Shown: positions 34,295 to 44,448 of the stretch, piece after piece
Layout of the letters: each line of letters opens with the position of its first letter
Position numbering within the stretch: position 1 is the first letter of the stretch
NCBI GenBank assembly: GCA_024401475.1
Contig: JAKSKZ010000012.1
Location: forward strand, 1-64,000
Length of the DNA stretch: 64,000 nucleotides
DNA from: Paludibacteraceae bacterium
GTDB lineage: Bacteria; Bacteroidota; Bacteroidia; Bacteroidales; Paludibacteraceae
Reading direction: 5' to 3'
Made by a program: the position numbers and the translations under genes
The notes under the pieces: model-generated
Databases searched by the model: none
What the model was told of the DNA's origin: nothing
Seen by the model: only the letters and a program-made list of their open reading frames with translations

Positions 34295-37294
34295 CTATTC
34301 TACGACGATTTTCCAGCATTTTGTTCCTATTTTGACTATATATGTTCCTGTGATAGAAATCGTTATAGTTGATATGCTGGAATTTGACTGTTTGCTTGCA
34401 ATCATATCTCCCGATAGAGAATAGATGCGGATGTCGCAGCCGTTTGCATTTTGTATGAAGACTTTATTTCCTTGAACGAACACTTGTTTGTTGTCTTTCT
34501 CTGCTGCAATTCCTTTGTCGGAAGTTAAATTTGGACAAAGGATGGATCCATTTGCAGAGAGTGGAGTGGAGGTCGTGATTTCATTTCCTTCATCATCTAA
34601 ACATTTTTCAAACACTTTCATGGTTGTTGAGCCATCAGTCTCTCTTCCGTACGATTCGTCCGTGTTGTGAGGGGTGTAAGTTATGCTGCTCAACTCAACT
34701 TCAGTGTCGAGATATGAAGTTCGAAGCACGATTTTTTCAGGAGCGGTTGCTCCCAGTTTGAAATCCAAATGAAGAGGTCCTAATTCCGGCTTTTTGTCAG
34801 CCCACAACAATTTGTAACCATGGGCGGGAACTATAGTCTCTTTCTCCTTAGATGGTATAGTACACTTCACGGCCTTTGTTGTGTTTTCGATAGTCATTCC
34901 TGCCATGTCAATATCTTTGTCCTCTCCATTGTAAATTTCAATCCAGTCGGGGGCTTCTCCGTTTTCATCCAAAGTGGATTCGTTAGACGCACATATTTCG
35001 TTCAAATAAAGATTGGCTGGAGGAGTACTTTCTTCGTCATGCTTGAAGTAGATGGTCACTTTCCATTCGCTGGAATCGGCTACTGTGGTCAATGTCTTCC
35101 CCAAGTATTTGCTGTCGTCGTCGTTCACGACCATGATATTGTTGACTTCCCATCTCGAAATCTTGTATCCGAAAGGCACTTTCGGTTCTATCTTCATACG
35201 TTCATTCTTGTATGCTTGAGTGTTGAATTTAGCTTCGTTGAACTCTCTTTTGTTGAGTAGGAAGGAGAAATTAGGAGTCTCGTCGTTAGGGAAGACTGTT
35301 CTGATTTTAATAGTGACCTTTTGATCGCCCAGGCCAAACTCTTTTTTCAACTGGTCAATGACGTAGTGCTTCCTCTCTTTGGCAAAGGTGCGCATCTCTT
35401 CAATTATGTCGTGATAGGTGTCGAAGTTTCCAGGGCAATCTAGGAAACCGGAATTTTTGATGGTGGCACACATGTCACGATCGGTCATTGCCAATAAAGA
35501 GTCGATTTTTTGGTCGATTCTTTCGTCTGTGAATTGATTCTCTATTCGGTCAAGATATTGGTCTAAGAATTTCCAACGGAAGTCTTCGTTCTTCAAACAA
35601 GATCTCAGCAATACCCAGAATGCTTCGCCACCCTTTTCGGATGTGGCGAACTTAATCATGTCCTTGTCGACAGAGGTTGCCTTGGACAATCCGAAGTCGG
35701 TGTCATAAACGATCCAACGGAATCTGCCACCGTCGTGTTTCCTCCATAATTTTGTGTTGTTGCTCACCCAATCGGTGTTGCCTACATATTGTTCGAGAAT
35801 CTGATAATCGACGTATTCGTCAATGTCCATCATCTTGTCCAATTTTTCGTAAAAGTCTTCGCTTGAATAACTTTTTCTTACATATTCGATCATCTCGTTG
35901 TAAGCCTTTTTCGTGCCTGCCTCGAGTTCATAGCCCACGCCTAAGAAATCAATCTCGTCTTCCTCTAATCCGTAGTTGTGATAGACATAGTCTGTGCCTG
36001 TACGCTCAGTGAGAATCATCATTCCGTAGAATGTTCCGTTAAGATAGAACGCAACGGGTTGGGCCATCTGGCGATCGAGATTCATGTGGTCGCCGAGACT
36101 TTGGATGAACATGTCTCTCCAACGTGGTTGCACATAAGAGTATCCGTTTCCTCCATTGCGCAAAGCAAGACTTTTATACTTTTTGTATGTGCGCTCCGGG
36201 AAAAATGCGTTATAGCTCATCTTGTTCTTTCCAGAACGTTTGTTGGCTTTGATTTTCAGACTCTTGGCAACGTGTATTCTGGTGCATCCTCCATAGACTC
36301 CGATTTCAACTTCTTGACTATCTACGACCTTTCCATTGAGTATGTATTCGAAATTAGCTGAACGCATCCAGTCTTGATAGAAATTATATGGTGTTGTTGG
36401 ATAACAGCCTCCTATGGCACCGTTCGTTCCTTTCACATACATACCGAGCATGTCTCCGTATATGTCCTCGTGGTTGGCCGTGATAGAAACGATTGGTAAT
36501 CTCTCTCCACTGTTTTTGCAAGCATCGTAAAACTTATCTGGCAGAATGTAGCTGCCTGTCAATATTTCGCTGAAAAGCATGCCCTCTTTATAGGCTCTTG
36601 CTCGAATAGAGGTTGTCTTATCTATTGAAATGGGCCCGTTGTATGTCTCTCCATTCTCTGGAGTAGGGGCGTCTCCATTCGTCGTGTAATAAATCTTGGC
36701 TCCCGCTGTTTCGCAAGCCAGTTCAATCGTCAATTTGCTTTCGTAAAACCCGGGTTCTGTCGATTTGAACGTAGGGGAAGCTACGCGATTGGTTAGGGTG
36801 GTCGCTAATGGGTCGTTCTCTTTCCCTGGGGTTGGCATCATAAACCCATTCTCGCAATAGGATAAGTGGGGGCGTTGGGCAGGATAGGCGAGTTCTATTT
36901 TGTTACCATCTTTTTCGAAAGATATGGAACCCTCGTCAGGGGTCAGTTTGTTGCCGACCTGACCTATATAGTTGGAGCGTACTCTTGATGCAGTTGTGCT
37001 GCTTGTTTCGCTCTTCCCGAAAAACAAAAGTGAATAGCCGTTGGGAATGACATGGGTGGAGTCCAATTTTACACTCCAATCCGTTTTCCCTTCCTTTATG
37101 TTTGTTGCCGTCCAACCTTTGAGGTCAATACTTCCTCCGTCGTTGAAGAATTCGACATATCCATCATAATTATATTTGTCGCTGAAAATTGTAGATACGT
37201 TGCTGGGCATGATTTCTGTGATGCGGATTTCAGCGTTTGCACTTGAAATACATGATAGCAATAGCAAAGATTTTAACCAATCACCCTTTTTCAT
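34295..37294 (-). CDS. Secreted CotH-type protein with lamin-tail and chitobiase-like domains
   Basis: A 999-residue exported protein: signal peptide (cleaved after SSANA), lamin-tail domain (about 22-125, ITEIMPSN ... GYVEFFN), chitobiase C-terminal/FN3-like domain (about 170-255, YYTTNGDAPTPENGETYNGPI), CotH kinase-like domain (about 265-620, SLKIKANKRSG ... LRNGGNGYSYVQPRWRDMF ... RWIVYDTDFGLS), an FN3/bacterial repeat-like part (about 660-755), a second lamin-tail domain (about 760-870, NEICASNES) and a C-terminal sorting-like domain ending GTYIVKIGTKCWKIVVE. CotH-like enzymes phosphorylate protein substrates in spores; the target of Bacteroidetes versions is unknown. It stands alone. Confidence 0.85.
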   Translation of the reverse strand: MKKGDWLKSLLLLSCISSANAEIRITEIMPSNVSTIFSDKYNYDGYVEFFNDGGSIDLKGWTATNIKEGKTDWSVKLDSTHVIPNGYSLLFFGKSETSSTTASRVRSNYIGQVGNKLTPDEGSISFEKDGNKIELAYPAQRPHLSYCENGFMMPTPGKENDPLATTLTNRVASPTFKSTEPGFYESKLTIELACETAGAKIYYTTNGDAPTPENGETYNGPISIDKTTSIRARAYKEGMLFSEILTGSYILPDKFYDACKNSGERLPIVSITANHEDIYGDMLGMYVKGTNGAIGGCYPTTPYNFYQDWMRSANFEYILNGKVVDSQEVEIGVYGGCTRIHVAKSLKIKANKRSGKNKMSYNAFFPERTYKKYKSLALRNGGNGYSYVQPRWRDMFIQSLGDHMNLDRQMAQPVAFYLNGTFYGMMILTERTGTDYVYHNYGLEEDEIDFLGVGYELEAGTKKAYNEMIEYVRKSYSSEDFYEKLDKMMDIDEYVDYQILEQYVGNTDWVSNNTKLWRKHDGGRFRWIVYDTDFGLSKATSVDKDMIKFATSEKGGEAFWVLLRSCLKNEDFRWKFLDQYLDRIENQFTDERIDQKIDSLLAMTDRDMCATIKNSGFLDCPGNFDTYHDIIEEMRTFAKERKHYVIDQLKKEFGLGDQKVTIKIRTVFPNDETPNFSFLLNKREFNEAKFNTQAYKNERMKIEPKVPFGYKISRWEVNNIMVVNDDDSKYLGKTLTTVADSSEWKVTIYFKHDEESTPPANLYLNEICASNESTLDENGEAPDWIEIYNGEDKDIDMAGMTIENTTKAVKCTIPSKEKETIVPAHGYKLLWADKKPELGPLHLDFKLGATAPEKIVLRTSYLDTEVELSSITYTPHNTDESYGRETDGSTTMKVFEKCLDDEGNEITTSTPLSANGSILCPNLTSDKGIAAEKDNKQVFVQGNKVFIQNANGCDIRIYSLSGDMIASKQSNSSISTITISITGTYIVKIGTKCWKIVVE

Positions 37295-37399
37295 CTTTTT
37301 TGTTTTTTTTGGATAGTTGTTTTCTCAAAAATACAATTTTTTTTTGATAGAATGGTTGCGAATATAGATTTTCCTAATGGGTGATTTTTCGCCATAAAA

Positions 37400-37425
37400 A
37401 AAGACGAGCCCGAGGACTCGTCTTT
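37400..37425 (-). terminator. Intrinsic terminator of gyrB
   Basis: AAAGACGAG (37400-37408) pairs with CTCGTCTTT (37417-37425); on the minus strand a TTTTTTT tract follows. Confidence 0.9.
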
Positions 37426-37450
37426 AATTTCTTTGTATGAATGACAGCTT

Positions 37451-39592
<2,142 letters not shown>

Positions 39593-39610
39593 TTATAACA
39601 TTAATATAGT

Positions 39611-40453
39611 ATGAGAAACATTTTTTCAATCTTGCTTGCCTCTATAGGTTTGGTGGCATGCACATCTACTCCTCAGAAAAATACGGAGGAGAAATCTTCA
39701 GCACAAAAGGTGTTAGTGGTTTATTATTCTCAGACAGGCGCTACTAAAAAGGTGGCAGAAGAGTTGAAGCAGCAACTTGATGCGGACATCGCAGAAATCG
39801 TGGCAGAGAAACCTTACGATGGGGATTTCGGTCAGACCATCGAACGTTGTAAGAAAGAGCAGGAGGCTGGCGAAGTGGCTGCGATAAAGGCTTTGGATGT
39901 GAACGTAAGCGATTATGATTTGATATTCTTGGGCTACCCTGTTTGGTTTGGAACTTACGCTCCTCCAGTTGCTGGTTTCCTTAAGTCTCAATCGTTGGAA
40001 GGAAAGAAGATTGTCACTTTCTGTACTTTCGGTAGTGGAGGTCTGCAATCGAGCACGTCTGATATACTAAAGGCTCTTCCTAATTCGGAAGTGGTGGCTG
40101 GCTATGGTGTTCGTAATGCTCGTTTGGACAAGGCCGCAGATGAAATTAACCGATTCCTCATCGAGTGGGGCTACAAAGAGGGCGAAGTGGAGCTATTGCC
40201 TGCATTTATGGAACATAAACCTGTTACGGATGCCGATGTGGAGGTCTTTAACCAAGCTTGTGGTAATTACCAATTCCCGCTCGGCACGCCTGTTGACGTG
40301 GCTATCCGCGAGACTGCCAACAGTACAGACTACGAGTTCACTTCCGAAATGAATAGTCCTAATGGAGAGGATGTGCGATTGACGTACACCATCTACGTTA
40401 CCGTTGAGAAAACAGAGGGCGCTATTCCTGTATTTACTCAAGTAATCAGATAA
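39611..40453 (+). CDS. Flavodoxin-domain lipoprotein
   Basis: A 280-residue protein with a lipoprotein signal (LLASIGLVACTST; Cys17). Residues about 33-190 are a flavodoxin-like FMN domain with the phosphate loop YYSQTGATKKVAEE and the GYPVWFGTYAPPV loop. Residues 195-280 are an extra C-terminal domain of unknown family. An exported, membrane-tethered flavodoxin is unusual because its redox partners are normally cytosolic. First gene of a plus-strand redox series; 4 nt separate it from the peroxiredoxin gene. Confidence 0.85.
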   Translation: MRNIFSILLASIGLVACTSTPQKNTEEKSSAQKVLVVYYSQTGATKKVAEELKQQLDADIAEIVAEKPYDGDFGQTIERCKKEQEAGEVAAIKALDVNVSDYDLIFLGYPVWFGTYAPPVAGFLKSQSLEGKKIVTFCTFGSGGLQSSTSDILKALPNSEVVAGYGVRNARLDKAADEINRFLIEWGYKEGEVELLPAFMEHKPVTDADVEVFNQACGNYQFPLGTPVDVAIRETANSTDYEFTSEMNSPNGEDVRLTYTIYVTVEKTEGAIPVFTQVIR

Positions 40454-40457
40454 CATT

Positions 40458-40919
40458 ATGAATGTAGGAGATAGAATACCAGAGATACTTGGTGTCGACC
40501 AAAACGGGAAAGAGATCAAGAGCAGCGATTATCGTGGTAAGAAGATAATCCTTTATAGTTATCCCAAGGCTAATACGAGTGGTTGCACAGCAGAGGCTTG
40601 TTCCCTACAAGCCCACAAGGCGGAGTTGGAGGCGTTGGGTTATGCCATCATCGGTGTGAGCAAGGACAAGCAAGAGACGCAGGCGAAATTCGCTGAAGCG
40701 CAAGGTTTGGAGTTCCCACTCATTGCTGACACATCTACCGAACTATTGCAGACTTTAGGCTGTTGGGGCGAAAAGGTGGCTTGTGGCAGAAAAACCATAG
40801 GAACCATTCGTACGACTTACCTCGTCAACGAAGAGGGTGTGGTGGATCGAATTATGGGGCCGAAGGAGATCAAGACTAAAATTCATGCTGAACAAATTCT
40901 TGAAATCGTCAATAAATAA
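40458..40919 (+). CDS. bcp: Thiol peroxidase of the BCP/PrxQ family
   Basis: A 153-residue peroxiredoxin. The motif YPKANTSGCTAEACSLQ (about 35-51) carries the peroxidatic Cys and, five residues later, a resolving Cys as in BCP alpha-type enzymes; the usual NTPGCT reads NTSGCT, a Pro-to-Ser change next to the active Cys. The C-terminal IRTTYLVNEEGVVDRI strand is standard. It reduces hydroperoxides in the cytoplasm using thioredoxin. Ten nucleotides before the carbonic anhydrase. Confidence 0.9.
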   Translation: MNVGDRIPEILGVDQNGKEIKSSDYRGKKIILYSYPKANTSGCTAEACSLQAHKAELEALGYAIIGVSKDKQETQAKFAEAQGLEFPLIADTSTELLQTLGCWGEKVACGRKTIGTIRTTYLVNEEGVVDRIMGPKEIKTKIHAEQILEIVNK

Positions 40920-40928
40920 GGATTCGTT

Positions 40929-41468
40929 ATGATAGATCAGATGTTGGAATTTAATAAGCAATTCGTGGAAACGAAGGCTTATGAAAAGTATAAAACCAGC
41001 AAATATCCTGACAAGAAGATTGCCATAGTCACTTGCATGGATACTCGTTTGGTGGAGTTGCTCCCTGCTGCATTGGGCATAAAGAATGGTGATGTGAAAA
41101 TCATCAAAAACGCAGGAGGAACGATCACCAACCCGTTCGATTCAACGGTGCGTTCTTTGCTTGTGGCCATTTATGAATTAGGTGTAAACGAGGTGATGAT
41201 TGTCGGTCATACGGGCTGCGGTGTGCAAGGCATGGATAGCCAGGAGATGCTGCATCTTATGCGTGAACGGGGTGTCGATGAGGAACATATCTCTTTGATG
41301 AAGCACTGCGGCATAGATTTGGATTCGTGGTTGCATGGCTTCGATGATACGGAGGCTGCCATATTGGAGACTGTCGATTTAGTGAAAAATCATCCGCTTG
41401 TGCCGAAAGACATCGTGGTCAGAGGTTACATCATGGATAGCGAGACGGGTGCGTTGAAACCAATGTAG
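40929..41468 (+). CDS. Beta-class carbonic anhydrase
   Basis: A 179-residue enzyme for reversible CO2 hydration. The zinc ligands are visible as TCMDTRL (Cys with the Asp/Arg dyad) and HTGCG (His, Cys) about 57 residues apart. The short length matches small bacterial beta-carbonic anhydrases. It begins 9 nt after the peroxiredoxin stop, so it is probably in the same transcript. Some relatives are annotated only as carbonic anhydrase-like; all metal ligands are kept here. Confidence 0.88.
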   Translation: MIDQMLEFNKQFVETKAYEKYKTSKYPDKKIAIVTCMDTRLVELLPAALGIKNGDVKIIKNAGGTITNPFDSTVRSLLVAIYELGVNEVMIVGHTGCGVQGMDSQEMLHLMRERGVDEEHISLMKHCGIDLDSWLHGFDDTEAAILETVDLVKNHPLVPKDIVVRGYIMDSETGALKPM

Positions 41469-41491
41469 GGGCGCGGCCTCGTGTCCGCCCG
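41467..41491. repeat. REP-like GC-rich palindrome
   Basis: GGGGCGCGGCCTCGTGTCCGCCC forms a stem GGGCG/CGCCC with a GC-rich loop immediately after the carbonic anhydrase stop. A related GGGCGGACA...TGTCTGCC lies at 49056-49079. Confidence 0.5.
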
Positions 41492-41575
41492 ATGTCTTGA
41501 TTTTTGTTTCCAAAGACGAATTATGTAGATTTGTAAAATACTTCGGTAGATGGTTTATAATAAAGGAGGAAAGCA

Positions 41576-42088
41576 ATGAGAAAAGAGAGTAGAGAAATGA
41601 GTGCCGAATGGGCCATGGGGGTTTTGATTAAAGCTCCGTATGTGACGGTCAGCATGACCGAAGAGGATGGAACCCCCTATGCCGTTCCGTTGTCGCTGGC
41701 AAGGGTGGGCGAAGTGTTCTATTTCCACTGTGCCTTAGAAGGTAAGAAGTTGGATATTCTGCGAAAGAATCCTCGTGTCTGCTTAAGTGCTGTCTCGAAG
41801 TGCAAACCGACCGTTGGACCGAAGGATGGAAGTTTCACGTTGGAGTTCAACTCCGCCATTGCCTTCGGTGTGGCGGAAATCGTTGAGGCTGAAGACGAGA
41901 AAATCGAAGCTTTGCGTGCCGTGTGTGAGCGCTTTTTGCCTCAACACATGGATGCTTTTGATACCTCGATTGCCAGAAGCCTTGCCCGTACGGCGGTGGT
42001 TCGAATCCGTCTCACCGAGCCTCCTGTCGGGAAACGTAAGCAGTACGACAAGAACGGTGATGAGATGAAGTATGGTAGGATGGAATAA
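41576..42088 (+). CDS. Pyridoxamine 5'-phosphate oxidase-like flavoprotein (NimA-like)
   Basis: A 170-residue split-barrel flavoprotein. Residues 22-75 (YVTVSMTEEDGTPYAVPLSL ... FYFHCALEGKKLDILRKNPRVCLSAV) follow the pattern of NimA-type nitroimidazole reductases and related PNPOx-like proteins; GKKLD-NPRVC is characteristic. It should bind FMN as a dimer. Substrate unknown; resistance to nitroimidazoles cannot be inferred. RBS AAAGGAGGAAAGC is unusually strong for this genome. Confidence 0.8.
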   Translation: MRKESREMSAEWAMGVLIKAPYVTVSMTEEDGTPYAVPLSLARVGEVFYFHCALEGKKLDILRKNPRVCLSAVSKCKPTVGPKDGSFTLEFNSAIAFGVAEIVEAEDEKIEALRAVCERFLPQHMDAFDTSIARSLARTAVVRIRLTEPPVGKRKQYDKNGDEMKYGRME

Positions 42089-42178
42089 GAATATGGAACA
42101 AATTTTTAAATGTTGGTGTATGCCAAATATTCTATGGATTAAGAAAGAAAATTAATGTGACCTTAAAATTGTAAAGCA

Positions 42179-42367
42179 ATGGAAAAGAATTCAGTTGCTC
42201 CCTTGGTGAAAGGAGTTTGTCCTCACAACCAGAATATTGAGTGCCCATGTCCGAAGGATTGCCCTCGTCATGGGAAATGTTGCGAATGTGTTGCTCATCA
42301 TCGCCAACATGGCAAAATGCCGAATTGTTTAAGAAATTTGTCGGAACAAAATGTTCAACCAAAATAA
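42179..42367 (+). CDS. 62-residue Cys-rich protein (DUF6485-like)
   Basis: Contains CPHNQNIECPCPKDCPRHGKCC split by ECVAHHRQHG and ends with NCLR, nine cysteines and several His in 45 residues. The CPRHGKCCECVxxH pattern recalls DUF6485 proteins, likely metal binding. It ends 10 nt before the flavin-reductase start, so it is probably co-transcribed. Function unknown. Confidence 0.75.
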   Translation: MEKNSVAPLVKGVCPHNQNIECPCPKDCPRHGKCCECVAHHRQHGKMPNCLRNLSEQNVQPK

Positions 42368-42377
42368 CAAACGAAAT

Positions 42378-42941
42378 ATGAAATCATTTGCACCAAAACC
42401 GTGGGTGGCCCCACAACCCGTATTGATTATAGGTACATACAACAAAGAAGGAAAGGCGAACGCTATGAACGCAGCTTGGGGCGGACAGTGGGATATGCGC
42501 GAAATTGTCATCTCAATGGGTAGCCATGCCACGACAGACAACCTCAATGCCAATGGAGATTTCACGGTGGCTTTCGCTACGAAGAATACGATGTTGGCTT
42601 CCGACTTCGTGGGCATCGTCAGTGCTAAGAATGATCCAAGCAAGATGGAAAAGACGGGTTGGACAGTTGCTAAAGCTGAAAAGGTGAATGCACCAGTCTT
42701 TACTGATTTTCCAATGACATTGGAGTGCCGCATCAAGCAAAAGATAGATGAAAGCGCGGAGGGTTATTACATTGTAGCTGAAATCGTTAACATCCTTGTT
42801 GACGAGAACTATTTGGCTGCTGATGGACAGCCCGATATCGAGAAAATGGAGTTGATTACCTTTGATCCTGTTCATCATGGCTATATCCAATTGGGTAAGA
42901 AGGTGGGACAAGCATTTTCTGACGGTAAGCAATTAAAATAA
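42378..42941 (+). CDS. Flavin reductase family protein
   Basis: A 187-residue split-barrel flavoprotein of the flavin reductase-like family: PQPVLIIGTYNKEGKANAMNAAWGG (substrate/FMN strand), SHATTDNLNANGDFTVAFAT and KVNAPVFTDFPMTLECRI. The start at 42378 (MKSFAPKPW) matches family members; an in-frame start at 42351 would overlap the Cys-rich gene. Likely reduces FMN or acts as an NADH-dependent oxidoreductase. Confidence 0.85.
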   Translation: MKSFAPKPWVAPQPVLIIGTYNKEGKANAMNAAWGGQWDMREIVISMGSHATTDNLNANGDFTVAFATKNTMLASDFVGIVSAKNDPSKMEKTGWTVAKAEKVNAPVFTDFPMTLECRIKQKIDESAEGYYIVAEIVNILVDENYLAADGQPDIEKMELITFDPVHHGYIQLGKKVGQAFSDGKQLK

Positions 42942-42944
42942 GCA

Positions 42945-43529
42945 ATGCCTTATTCTCTATTGCCATCTTTGCTCCTGCAGATACTGATTGTAGGTTATAC
43001 CCCAGGTCCAGCTAATATCTATTCGTTGGCAATGTCTCTTCGCTACGGGCGGAGAACTGCTTTGATCATGTGGTTGGGCCTGCTCGTGGGGTTTTCTGTG
43101 TCAGTCTCGGTGGTTTCCATTCTTACCCATTATCTTGGAATGGCTTTTGGCGAATATGTTGTTTACTTGAAATATTTAGGTGCCGCCTATATTCTTTTTT
43201 TAGCCTACCGGATATGGAATAGTTCGGGAATGCAGGAAGGGCGTACGGGTGATTGCACTTTTGTGAGCGGAATGATGGTGCAGTTGACCAATGCCAAGAT
43301 GATGCTTTTCGACTTGACTGCATTTAGTACGTTTGTTTTGCCCTATTCAAATCGGTTGGTAGATTTGTTTGAAGTGGCTGCATGGCTTTTGATTGCAGGA
43401 CCAGGTGCCAATTTGGTTTGGTTGTTGTTAGGAAGCTTTCTTCGGAAATTCTTCATTCAGTACAAGCGTCAGGTAGATATAATCTCTGTTGTGGCTTTGG
43501 TGCTGTGTGCATTGTATATTGCTTTTTGA
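42945..43529 (+). CDS. LysE-type amino acid exporter
   Basis: A 194-residue six-helix inner-membrane protein of the LysE/RhtB family. The N-terminal YTPGPANIYSLAMSLRYGRRTALIMWLG matches the family's PGPNxxxv... signature, and a mid-protein NAKMMLFDL segment matches NPKxxLFf. It probably exports amino acids or related small metabolites. It begins 3 nt after the flavin reductase stop. Confidence 0.85.
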   Translation: MPYSLLPSLLLQILIVGYTPGPANIYSLAMSLRYGRRTALIMWLGLLVGFSVSVSVVSILTHYLGMAFGEYVVYLKYLGAAYILFLAYRIWNSSGMQEGRTGDCTFVSGMMVQLTNAKMMLFDLTAFSTFVLPYSNRLVDLFEVAAWLLIAGPGANLVWLLLGSFLRKFFIQYKRQVDIISVVALVLCALYIAF

Positions 43530-43635
43530 AGAGGGTAAAGAACTACTCAACGCAGGCTTGGACTTTTTGTCGGATTGTGACAAATTATTGAAATTGAGAT
43601 GAATATAACAAAATGTAAAACATCGTAAAAAAATC

Positions 43636-43836
43636 ATGGCAACACCACCTGCAATAGAATCAACAACCCGAGAACAACGGAGAGCTTTCGTTCGGGAGTC
43701 ATGGAAATGTATGCATAATTGTGAGTTGTGCGGAAAGTGCCATATCTTGAAGGGAAGGGATGCAGAGACCTTATATGCCGATTATATAGAAGGCCGTCGT
43801 TCATATCTGGATGTGACGTTGGAAATACGAAAATGA
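43636..43836 (+). CDS. 66-residue protein with CxxxCxxCGxC motif
   Basis: A small protein with a central WKCMHNCELCGKCHILKG, four cysteines spaced like a metal or Fe-S site, and helices before and after (EQRRAFVRES; DAETLYADYIEGR). No membrane segment. The motif and conserved-looking C-terminus argue for a real gene. Function unknown; its neighbours in the redox series suggest metal or cluster binding. Confidence 0.65.
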   Translation: MATPPAIESTTREQRRAFVRESWKCMHNCELCGKCHILKGRDAETLYADYIEGRRSYLDVTLEIRK

Positions 43837-43931
43837 AAGTTTGCTTGAAAAAAATGCTTTAAAGTTTGCATGGAATCGTCGTTGGTACGAACTTTGCATT
43901 ATGATTATGAATCGAATTATTGGTTGCAATT

Positions 43932-44438
43932 ATGGATGTTAAATTAGCCCAATTGATGCGGGCCATGATAAGATATGACGAAGGGGACGTCCCACGCATT
44001 CAGCATTTTGTCAAAGTTCATGATTTCGCTGTTACTATTGCGATGGCAGAGGAAGTTGACTCAGATACGCTATATGTTCTTGAGGCAGCCTCTATATTGC
44101 ATGATATAGGCATTCATCCAGCTGAGGCAAAATATGGTTCAAGTCATGGGAAATATCAGGAGGAGTTAGGTCCTGCAGAAGCTCGCAAAGTATTGGCTGA
44201 AGTGGGCGGATTTACAGAGCCTCAGATAGAACGTGTATGCTGGCTCATAGCTCATCATCATACGTTCAGTGATGTGAAAACGATTGACCATCGTATTTTA
44301 TTGGAGGCCGATTTTTTGGTCAATTCGTATGAAGATAATATATCTATGGATGGCATCATTACGTTTAGAAATAATGTGTTCCGTTCTGCGTCTGCCATTC
44401 AGATGTTGAACGATATGTGGGAAATTAAGCAAAGTTAA
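43932..44438 (+). CDS. HD-domain phosphohydrolase
   Basis: A 168-residue HD protein. His and Asp ligands are seen in HFVKVHDFA, ILHDIGIHPAE (the HD pair), the downstream LIAHHH and LLEADFLVN. Such proteins hydrolyse nucleotides or phosphate esters in the cytoplasm; the substrate cannot be read from sequence. The ATG at 43932 is preferred over a TTG 12 nt upstream. It lies 10 nt before the rhodanese-MBL gene. Confidence 0.85.
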   Translation: MDVKLAQLMRAMIRYDEGDVPRIQHFVKVHDFAVTIAMAEEVDSDTLYVLEAASILHDIGIHPAEAKYGSSHGKYQEELGPAEARKVLAEVGGFTEPQIERVCWLIAHHHTFSDVKTIDHRILLEADFLVNSYEDNISMDGIITFRNNVFRSASAIQMLNDMWEIKQS

Positions 44439-44448
44439 AGTATAAATC

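Noticed and set aside
35677..36361. Plus-strand frames within the CotH-type gene
   Set aside because: They are shadows of the CotH coding region with no supporting start site or domain.
41996..42020. GGTTCGAATCC, a tRNA T-arm-like sequence
   Set aside because: It lies inside the PNPOx-like coding region and no acceptor, D or anticodon arms surround it.
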